From JANSWY01 sp965267245 (GTDB lineage: Bacteria > Bacteroidota > Bacteroidia > Cytophagales > Cyclobacteriaceae): 64,000 nucleotides of DNA. A program made the position numbers and the translations under genes. The notes beneath the pieces were generated by a model. That model saw only the letters and a list, made by a program, of their open reading frames with translations, was not told where the DNA came from and made no database searches. Location of the stretch: assembly GCA_965267245.1 (NCBI GenBank), contig OZ253939.1, forward strand, positions 1,426,001 through 1,490,000. Reading direction: 5' to 3'. Below are positions 51,854-59,670 of this stretch, piece after piece; positions within the stretch are counted from its first letter, which is position 1; every line of letters begins with the position of its first letter.

Positions 51854-54736
51854 ATGAGGAGCATACTAATTGCATTTTTTTTATCAGTTATCTCGTGTCT
51901 CAATTGTTTGGCCCAACATGAACTTACTGTTAGCGGTAGGCCCAAGGTCAGACATTTTGGGAGGGACATTTTTAAAGGTGATACCCAATTTTGGTCAGCA
52001 TGTGAAAATGATGATGGCATTATGTTCTTCGGCAACAATGATGGGATTGTCATATTTGACGGAAGTAGCTGGCAAACACTTCCACTTCCCAATAACTCAT
52101 CTGTAAGAGGGCTTCTTTATTCAAGTACAGGAACTGTTTATGTAGCTGGTTTTGGCCATTTCGGTAAAATCACCAGAGACAAGTATGGAAAATGGTCATT
52201 GATATCCATGGTTGACCTGATTGCTGCAAAAGACAGAGACTTTGAAAACATTTGGGATATTAATGAACATCAGGGTTATGTGATTTTCAGGTCATTTGAT
52301 AAACTACTGGCACTGAAAAATGATAAAATCACCACCATACAATCTTCGGGAATGTATTATGCTAATACAGTTCAAGACAATTATTATGTCGCGGATAATG
52401 ACGGATTGAAAGTCCTCGATCTTGAAACTCTGGACTTTGATCACATCTTAACAAAGGAAGAATTGAATAATGACGACATATCTGCAACCCTACCAGGAAG
52501 AGATACAAAAGAAACGCTGATCATCACACAGAACAGTAGCGCCTATTACCTAAAAAACAAAGTACTGACTCCACTTGGTCCACTTGTGAAAGAACCTCAA
52601 CAATCTAAAATACTTTCGGCCATCAAAAGTAAAGACGGCAATTATCATTTAGGCACGCTCAATAACCAACTATTTCTTTTAGATGAGAACCTTCAGGTCA
52701 TTAGAGGAGGAAAACGGCACTGGAACTTACAAGACAATACTGTTCTTAACCTATTTGAAACTAAAAAAGGGAATGTTTGGGCCATGCTCAATGACGGGCT
52801 GGACATGTTGAATTTCGCTTCCCAATCTACGATTATTCAGGAAGGGGCTTCAGTATTTGACCTTCTTATCAGCAATAACAACCTGTATGTGGCCACCAAC
52901 CAGGGAGTCACTTACAACCCAATAGCAGACAAAAACATGTCGAGCTTTAGAAGTATTGATGCATTAGAAGGGCAAGCATGGAGCATTCAGGAAATCAATG
53001 GTAGAATTCTGTGTAGCCATAACAAAGGATTATTTGAAGTGAAAGGCAATCAGGTCCAGCGTATTGGCAATTTCATGGGAGTTTGGAAAGTAGTGCCCAT
53101 TCGGGAAGACAAAAGCAAATTTCTGGTTTGTCTGTATGATGGTATTATAGTACTTCACTTTGATGAAAAGAAAGGGTTTATTCAGGGAAACAAAATCGCA
53201 GACTTTGAGGAATCCAGCAGGGATATACTCCAGACGGATGATCCTGGTGTATTCTGGATATGTCATGGTTATAAAGGGGTATATCGTGTGAAATTTGATA
53301 AAGCTTATCAAAAAGCAATTGCTATAGAGCATTATCGCGAAAATGGATTGCCTTCTCCATTCAATATCAATGTATTCAAATGGAATGATCAAACCGTATT
53401 CACCACCAATAATGGTATTTTTCAATTCGATGATAACACTAATCAATTCAATCCATTTGCTGCCCTGAACAATGTTCTCGGCAATGATGACAATGTGAGA
53501 ACATTACTTCAAGCCTATGATCAGACCTGGTTTGTTCGTGATGATATGTTGGGATACCTGAAACCAGGCAATAATGAATTGAATACCGGAACATTTTTGG
53601 AACTAAAGGGCTCCTTCAACCGAAGTATGGAATGCCTCTTTCCTCTTTCTGCTGAAAATCTATTAGTAGGTACAAAGGAAGGCCTTTACGCATATGATTT
53701 GAAAGCATTTCACAATGAAGACGTCAAAACTTTTATTACTGGTATCAATTATTCAATTGACGATATATTATCACATGCTGAATTAAGATCTCCCAAAGAC
53801 CTTGTGTTACCATTCCATGTAAATCGTGTAACCTTCACTTATGCAGCTCCAGGCATGTCTGATCCGGAAGCTGTTCAGTTCAGGTACCGATTGGCTAACC
53901 ATTCAAAAGTTTGGTCTGATTGGAGCAATAGCAACGAAACACAATTCACACAATTGGGTCCAGGCACCTATCAATTTGAAGTAGAATCCAGAAGTTTGAT
54001 TGGGGAAAAAGGATCTTCGGTTTCATACACTTTCAAAATATTCCCTGTTTGGTACAAAACGAAATGGGCGGTAGCGCTTTATTTCATACTGGGAATCACC
54101 TTTCTACTGGTTGGCAGAAAGCTGGTTATTCGAAAAATAAACAAGGAGCGGGCAATCACTCAACAAGAAGAACGTGAAAAAAGGAACATTCTGGAGCTGG
54201 AGCTTGAAAGGATGAAACTGGAACGTGAAAGGGACAGGATTGAAACTGAGAAAAGAGTTTTAGAAGAAGATGTCGTGGATAAAAGCAAGGAGCTAACTAA
54301 TTATACCATGTTACTTGCCCGTAAGCGGGAACTGATATCGGAAATCAAGGACGAATTAAAAGACCTCAAGGAAGCAGCCCGTAATGAGAACAATCGAAAC
54401 ACAGTCAGAAACATCATCCGAAAAATCACACGTCATCTGAATGACGAGGAATATATCAAAGTTTTTGAAACCAACTTCGAAAGGGTGCACAAGGAGTTCT
54501 TTGATGAACTAAAGAGCCTTTTCCCAGACCTGAGTGCTAAGGAAATGCGACTATGTGCCCTGGTAAGGATGAATCTCACCAATAAAGAAATTGCCCCAAT
54601 TCTCAATATTTCTATCCGCGGCGTTGAAACAGCCAGGTACCGTCTCAGAAAAAGACTTACCATTGATCATGATGAAAATATGGTAGCCTTCCTGGAAAAC
54701 CTGGCAGGTCAGGAAGAAGAACATGAACACGAGTAG
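51854..54736 (+). CDS. PUL regulator: propeller/Y_Y_Y sensor with C-terminal HTH
   Basis: 960 residues. Signal peptide (ending CLAQ), a beta-propeller sensor (about 25-640), a Y_Y_Y domain (about 655-732, VTFTYAAPG ... FRYRLANHSKVWSDWS), a membrane helix (about 736-757), a long coiled coil (about 758-870), and a LuxR-like HTH (about 895-945, LSAKEMRLCALVRMNLTNKEIAPILNISIRGVETARYRLRKRL). It has no kinase or receiver domain, so it is not a standard hybrid two-component system. It should sense periplasmic glycan and bind DNA directly. Divergent from susC and convergent with the GH5-CBM6 gene. Confidence 0.9.
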   Translation: MRSILIAFFLSVISCLNCLAQHELTVSGRPKVRHFGRDIFKGDTQFWSACENDDGIMFFGNNDGIVIFDGSSWQTLPLPNNSSVRGLLYSSTGTVYVAGFGHFGKITRDKYGKWSLISMVDLIAAKDRDFENIWDINEHQGYVIFRSFDKLLALKNDKITTIQSSGMYYANTVQDNYYVADNDGLKVLDLETLDFDHILTKEELNNDDISATLPGRDTKETLIITQNSSAYYLKNKVLTPLGPLVKEPQQSKILSAIKSKDGNYHLGTLNNQLFLLDENLQVIRGGKRHWNLQDNTVLNLFETKKGNVWAMLNDGLDMLNFASQSTIIQEGASVFDLLISNNNLYVATNQGVTYNPIADKNMSSFRSIDALEGQAWSIQEINGRILCSHNKGLFEVKGNQVQRIGNFMGVWKVVPIREDKSKFLVCLYDGIIVLHFDEKKGFIQGNKIADFEESSRDILQTDDPGVFWICHGYKGVYRVKFDKAYQKAIAIEHYRENGLPSPFNINVFKWNDQTVFTTNNGIFQFDDNTNQFNPFAALNNVLGNDDNVRTLLQAYDQTWFVRDDMLGYLKPGNNELNTGTFLELKGSFNRSMECLFPLSAENLLVGTKEGLYAYDLKAFHNEDVKTFITGINYSIDDILSHAELRSPKDLVLPFHVNRVTFTYAAPGMSDPEAVQFRYRLANHSKVWSDWSNSNETQFTQLGPGTYQFEVESRSLIGEKGSSVSYTFKIFPVWYKTKWAVALYFILGITFLLVGRKLVIRKINKERAITQQEEREKRNILELELERMKLERERDRIETEKRVLEEDVVDKSKELTNYTMLLARKRELISEIKDELKDLKEAARNENNRNTVRNIIRKITRHLNDEEYIKVFETNFERVHKEFFDELKSLFPDLSAKEMRLCALVRMNLTNKEIAPILNISIRGVETARYRLRKRLTIDHDENMVAFLENLAGQEEEHEHE

Positions 54737-54737
54737 A

Positions 54738-57503
54738 TCAATCTACAACGAGCTTGTTTCTAAATATGCTTCCAGATTCAACTTCAAGAATATATAACCC
54801 TTTTGGCAAATCGCCGATGTTAATGGGGTCATGGAATGAAACCTTCTTATCGAATTGAGTTTTACCATCCAGTCCAATGATACGTATCTGTCCTTCTGCG
54901 ACACCTGGAATCTGAATTGTAATAAAATCCCTGGCTGGATTGGGGAATACTGATAATTTATTCTCAACCACTCCTGAGATCACACCCAAAAATGAAACTC
55001 TGAACCAGTTTACATTAAAACCTGCATCTGCCACATACAGTCGGAGTGTGGAATTACCGGGATTCAATATCATTTTAGCTGTTACGGTTTCCCACGTTTG
55101 CCAACCACCTGTTATAGGAATATCAACAGCTACTTCATTGAGAAGTTCCTCGCTTTTATTGAATTGCTGAAATCTTATAACTCCTGTATTATTCTCAGCT
55201 GCTACTCTTACATCAAATTGATACCATCCATCCTGTTCAATATAGATGTTATAATCCAGATAGTCACCCGCATCCGTATAGCCAATATTCTGACCTCCAC
55301 CAATATCTGTTGTATTCTCTAACTCCAACCCATTGTTAAAGTCAAAGTCCTCTGCTTCTATGAGTGCGGGAAGTTGCACATGAACAGGCAAAGTGTTCCT
55401 AACCATCAGATCACTCACCTCCTCCAGTATCTGCCCATCTGTATTTGAGATATCCCCAGCATAATGTAGCGTTATCTCATCCCTATCCGTGAAAGTTTCA
55501 GTTACTTTTAAAGATAATATTTTTGGATCCTCTGGCGCTACCTCTTCAATTGAGTAAGCATTTTCATCAACCATAATGTTAAAACCCGCTTCACTAAGAG
55601 TTGATTCATCGATTGATTTATTCAAAACAACTGCCAATTCCTGATCACCTGTAGTATGGGCAGAAACTATTTGAAAAGGGACCTCAATTATTTGTTTGGA
55701 CAAAAAAAAACTGAAGAACCCAATATTAGCACCTCCTTTGTCAATGTACACCCGGAAGGTGTGTGTCCCGCTTTCCAGGATAATGTCTTCCACAAATTTG
55801 TCCTCCCAGCTTTGAAAGCCTCCGGTAGGCGTAAGTGTCACTTGACCAGCAAGGTCAACTCCATCTACTTCATACCGAATAATTCCTTCAGATTGTCCTG
55901 CATATCTGATCCCTATTTTGTAAGCACCTGACGAATCAATATTAAGTGTATACTGTATCCATTCACCAGCTTCGGTCCAGCCAACATTGTATCCGTTACT
56001 ATTTTCACTTTCATCTTCAGATATTTCAATATCCACTCCGTCATTCCTATAGTTATATCCCAGGTTCCAGGCCTGGCCTCCTGCATTTCCAGTGGTATTC
56101 GTGAATTCTTCGTCCTGATAGGCAAAACCAACTTTACCAAGATCAAAGTCAGTAGCCGCAACTATATTAGTTTCATCTACTACCAATGTATGATTTTTGA
56201 AAGGCTTGGTTTCATCTGTATGTGGCTGCCTGATCTTTGCATCAACTACATCAGGGTGATAGATATTATTTTCTAATTTCAGGTCCTCTGTCAATTGCAT
56301 CAAGGCTGCATATGCCTCATCAGCTGAAGGTTTATTGCCATTTCCGTTCCAATAATCCACTACTTGTTGGTAACCATCATTCATTGGAATTTGTAATGGA
56401 TTGTTATTACCCAATTTCTTCAATGGCCACCATGACCAACCAAATCCATTGGATTCAAAAAGGGATACTGCATTGGTAAACCAGGTGTTCGCATTTTCAC
56501 CTGTCTCTCCCAACCAAATTGGTACATTACGGGAGCTTCTCATATCCAGCATTCCCTGAATAGCGTTTTGAGTGTTCGGATTCCAGTATTTGTGAAAACT
56601 AATGGCTAGGTTATCATCCCATAAAGTTGGTAACCCATTGTAATTATTACCCCAGCAATTCCCTTCAATGAAAATCAGGTGGTTTTGATCCACTTCACGT
56701 ATAGCGTCGGTCACTCGTTTTTGCAAATCCCATAATGGTGTATTAGCACTTTCAGCACAACCATTCAGATCTTGTTCATGGTTTTGGAATCCCCAATTGG
56801 GTTCATTGATAATGTCATATGCTCCTAGCATTGGTTCATTCACATACCTTTCAGCTAGTTTTCTCCACAGTGCTACCATCTTGTCCTGATTGGCTTCACT
56901 TTCCCAAAGTGATGGTTTAGATGAATCATAATCACTAATGTCTGCATTTTCTCCCTGGCCACCAGGTGCTGCGTGCAAATCAAGAATGAGGTATATGTTA
57001 TTATCCTTACACCAATCCAATAATTGGTCAGTCATATCAAAACCTTTATCTAGCCAGGTGATCTCTCCAGCAACAGGCTCTTCTTCAATAGGTGGTGTAA
57101 ATAATTTATAATGCATGGGTAAACGAATAGAATTATACCCCCAGCTCGCCATGGAATCCACGTCTACTTTCCTCATGTGATTGGCCAACCAGGCTTCATA
57201 AAATTCCTGTGTCCTTGTTTCGCCAATGAGGGCTTCAATTTTGGCTTCTATTTCATGTTGGGGGCCGGATGTCCGAAGCATGTAACCTTCCTGCAACATC
57301 CAGCCACCCAGACCAATGCCTCTAAAGATGAGTTCTTCCCCATTGGGGTCAATGATTTTTGTTCCTTCGCGATGAACGAATTGTGCTTCAGCACTCAATA
57401 AGATGAATAGAAAAGCGAATAATAAGATTGGCTTTTGAATATTTGAGAATTTACTAGTACTTAAAATTAGTTTAGCTGACATATTTTTAACGTTGACCTT
57501 CAT
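54738..57503 (-). CDS. Secreted GH5 glycosidase with two CBM6-like domains and type IX sorting tail
   Basis: 921 residues from the ATG at 57503 (ATG at 57482 also possible). GH5 barrel at about 40-410: RGIGLGGWMLQEGYML, acid/base Glu in DIINEPNWGF (about 232), nucleophile Glu in WLGETGEN (about 331). CBM6-like domains at about 440-600 and 690-830 (NVGWTEAGEWIQYTLNI, NIGYTDAGDYLDYNIYI), with an Ig-like spacer between. The C terminus (VFPNPARDFITIQI ... LPKGLYILEVESG) is a type IX sorting domain. Likely endo-beta-glucanase or related activity. Its promoter carries the same element as susC. Confidence 0.9.
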   Translation of the reverse strand: MKVNVKNMSAKLILSTSKFSNIQKPILLFAFLFILLSAEAQFVHREGTKIIDPNGEELIFRGIGLGGWMLQEGYMLRTSGPQHEIEAKIEALIGETRTQEFYEAWLANHMRKVDVDSMASWGYNSIRLPMHYKLFTPPIEEEPVAGEITWLDKGFDMTDQLLDWCKDNNIYLILDLHAAPGGQGENADISDYDSSKPSLWESEANQDKMVALWRKLAERYVNEPMLGAYDIINEPNWGFQNHEQDLNGCAESANTPLWDLQKRVTDAIREVDQNHLIFIEGNCWGNNYNGLPTLWDDNLAISFHKYWNPNTQNAIQGMLDMRSSRNVPIWLGETGENANTWFTNAVSLFESNGFGWSWWPLKKLGNNNPLQIPMNDGYQQVVDYWNGNGNKPSADEAYAALMQLTEDLKLENNIYHPDVVDAKIRQPHTDETKPFKNHTLVVDETNIVAATDFDLGKVGFAYQDEEFTNTTGNAGGQAWNLGYNYRNDGVDIEISEDESENSNGYNVGWTEAGEWIQYTLNIDSSGAYKIGIRYAGQSEGIIRYEVDGVDLAGQVTLTPTGGFQSWEDKFVEDIILESGTHTFRVYIDKGGANIGFFSFFLSKQIIEVPFQIVSAHTTGDQELAVVLNKSIDESTLSEAGFNIMVDENAYSIEEVAPEDPKILSLKVTETFTDRDEITLHYAGDISNTDGQILEEVSDLMVRNTLPVHVQLPALIEAEDFDFNNGLELENTTDIGGGQNIGYTDAGDYLDYNIYIEQDGWYQFDVRVAAENNTGVIRFQQFNKSEELLNEVAVDIPITGGWQTWETVTAKMILNPGNSTLRLYVADAGFNVNWFRVSFLGVISGVVENKLSVFPNPARDFITIQIPGVAEGQIRIIGLDGKTQFDKKVSFHDPINIGDLPKGLYILEVESGSIFRNKLVVD

Positions 57504-57516
57504 TTTTTACAACAAT

Positions 57517-57574
57517 CAAAAATAATCGTTCAGTAACAAGGGATGCTATTTTGAATTACATCTTGGTTACACCA
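57517..57574 (-). promoter_or_regulatory. GH5-CBM6 promoter with the same element as susC
   Basis: Minus strand: 18-bp element at 57557-57574 (16 of 18 bases identical to the susC copy; TGGTGTAACCAA fully identical), then 38 bp, then TATTTTTGATTG (-7 box at 57517-57524). The box ends 13 bp before the ATG. Confidence 0.65.
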
Positions 57575-57645
57575 GCGGAAAAAGCCATTACATCAATTCT
57601 ACTTCAATTAACTATTCTTAAATGATAATCAATTAGTTATGCCAC

Positions 57646-58434
57646 TCAATTCAGAGTAATTCTACCAGTGGAGTAAGTCACCGCTTGTCCTTTCACAATT
57701 ACGCGATCACCATTGTCGATGCAATCCAGATGTCCTACTCGTTTTGAGAGTTGCATGGCTGAAAGTTCCTTTTTTCCTAATTTTTTGGCCCAAAATGGAA
57801 TCAACGTGCAGTGTGCAGAACCTGTAACAGGGTCCTCCATGATAGACGCCTGCGGTGTGAAAAACCTGGAAACAAAGTCCACATGATTTCCTTTAGCAGT
57901 AACAATCACACCTCCCGGGTCAATATTCACCTGATCAAATGTTTGCCTATCAATTTGAATAGCTCTGATGTCTTCTTCGGTTTCGTATAAAAGCAAGTAA
58001 TCTCTCGATTTGAATACAGCCTGAGGTTTTATGCTGAATGCTGCAAATATTGAATCAGGCAATTCTGCCTGCTGAGGGGGGCGAGATGGTAAATCCATAC
58101 TGTACCAGTCATTATTAACTGACACTTTCAGTTTCCCACTCTTTGACTCGAAAACAAATTCATCAGCACTGTGATGCAATATGGTTTTTAAGCAATGTGC
58201 CGAGGCAAGCGTAGCATGCCCACAAAGGTCCATTTCAATTTCCGGGGTAAACCAGCGCAGATGAAACTTATCTCCGTTTTCTATGAAAAAAGCTGTTTCA
58301 GCTACAGCATTTTCTTGTGCAATATTGAGAAGTATATCGTCTGGTAACCATTCTTTTAATGGCACGACACAAGCAGGATTTCCAGCGAAAACCTTATTCG
58401 TAAAGGCGTCAATCTGGTACAGTTCCAATTCCAT
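57646..58434 (-). CDS. PhzF family isomerase
   Basis: 262 residues. N-terminal LYQIDAFTNKVFAGNPACVV, catalytic Glu E46 in NAVAETAFF, RWFTPEIEMDLCGHATLASAH, and EDPVTGSAHCTLIPFWAKKLGK near the C terminus. PhzF-type proteins are epimerase-like isomerases; this one stands outside any phenazine cluster, as most do. Complete, with typical length. Confidence 0.92.
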   Translation of the reverse strand: MELELYQIDAFTNKVFAGNPACVVPLKEWLPDDILLNIAQENAVAETAFFIENGDKFHLRWFTPEIEMDLCGHATLASAHCLKTILHHSADEFVFESKSGKLKVSVNNDWYSMDLPSRPPQQAELPDSIFAAFSIKPQAVFKSRDYLLLYETEEDIRAIQIDRQTFDQVNIDPGGVIVTAKGNHVDFVSRFFTPQASIMEDPVTGSAHCTLIPFWAKKLGKKELSAMQLSKRVGHLDCIDNGDRVIVKGQAVTYSTGRITLN

Positions 58435-58454
58435 GTTTCAATATAGCACATTCC

Positions 58455-59423
58455 TTAAAATTGTTGCTCCCAAATCTCACCATCCCAACTCCAAAAATCT
58501 GCTATTGGCTTAGCAAAACCAGTTCGCCCTCCATAAAGAAAGACCTTTTTCAATTTATTGTGATAAACCATACCATAGGTCTCAACAGCCTTCGGCCAAT
58601 CACCTTCCTTTGCTATCAAATGCCATTTTGAGCCATCCCACTCCCAGAGTTCATCAGATAATCCATTTTCTGTAGCACCTCCAAATAGCACAGCCCTTTT
58701 TCGGTTACTATCATAAGCAATTATGATATTCGATCTTCCAGATGGCTTTATAGCTACGTTGATTTCTTTCCAATCAGTACCATTCCACTCCCACATGTTA
58801 TCCGATCGTATCCATCCATCATCTTTTGACACAGATCCACCAAAGAGGACAATTGATTGTCTCACTTCGTCGTAGAACAAGGCTCCTCTGCAAACACCAG
58901 GAGGACCTTTTTCAGCTACTTGTTGCCAACCATCGGGGGTGAATACATAGGTATCTGTTGGATATGGTTTGCCTGCACAACCACTGAACAGTACTACCTT
59001 CTTATTCTTCTGATCAAAAGCAATTGGACAGGACATTCTTGGTCCGGGGGAAGTAACATCCTGCACAATCCAGGAGTTGTCATCATAAATCCAGGTGGTT
59101 TCCAACGAACCACCTTCAGGACTATACCCTCCTACAGATATGATTCTTGACCCCTCAGGATCATAAACAGCAGTTATACTTGAAACATTGCCGGCACTGG
59201 ATTGGTCTACCAGTTTCCAGGAAGTACCGTTCCATTCCCAGGTAGATGGGTTCCATTTGTATTTGCCCTGATCATCTACATCATTGCCTGCAAATAATAC
59301 AATGTGTTCACGCTCTGAATCGTAAACCAGACCAAAATGATCTCTGGGACCAGGTGTCTGGCATACACCAATTTGCGCTTTAACAAAAAGTAGGACTATT
59401 AGTGAATGAGTAAGTGTTTTCAT
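58455..59423 (-). CDS. Exported Kelch-repeat protein
   Basis: 322 residues from the ATG at 59423, giving a signal peptide (ending GVCQ). Kelch-like blades recur about every 50 residues (MVYH..KKVFLYGG, IAYDSNRKRAVLFGG, ALFYDEVRQSIVLFGG, PIAFDQKNKKVVLFSG, LVYDSEREHIVLFAG), with W-E-W-(N/D)-G motifs between. It should fold as a beta-propeller and bind protein or glycan. No enzyme motif seen. Confidence 0.85.
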   Translation of the reverse strand: MKTLTHSLIVLLFVKAQIGVCQTPGPRDHFGLVYDSEREHIVLFAGNDVDDQGKYKWNPSTWEWNGTSWKLVDQSSAGNVSSITAVYDPEGSRIISVGGYSPEGGSLETTWIYDDNSWIVQDVTSPGPRMSCPIAFDQKNKKVVLFSGCAGKPYPTDTYVFTPDGWQQVAEKGPPGVCRGALFYDEVRQSIVLFGGSVSKDDGWIRSDNMWEWNGTDWKEINVAIKPSGRSNIIIAYDSNRKRAVLFGGATENGLSDELWEWDGSKWHLIAKEGDWPKAVETYGMVYHNKLKKVFLYGGRTGFAKPIADFWSWDGEIWEQQF

Positions 59424-59670
59424 GATCAGGTTTAAGCGGTTACTTTCAATTGAACGCATACATGATGCCGTAGGTACCAATTTGTGATTGGCTGTAAAAT
59501 GTATTTATAAATGGTAACGTATCTTGTATTTAGGGGAGCAGCTTATCCATGACTGGTCAAAATGTTCATAAATGCAGCTTCAAATGTCAGAAAACGAGAA
59601 TATTGTACTTTAAATCCAGAGGTCACGCTCAAAATTTCATAATTTCCTTTTGAACTAAACCAGTATTTGA

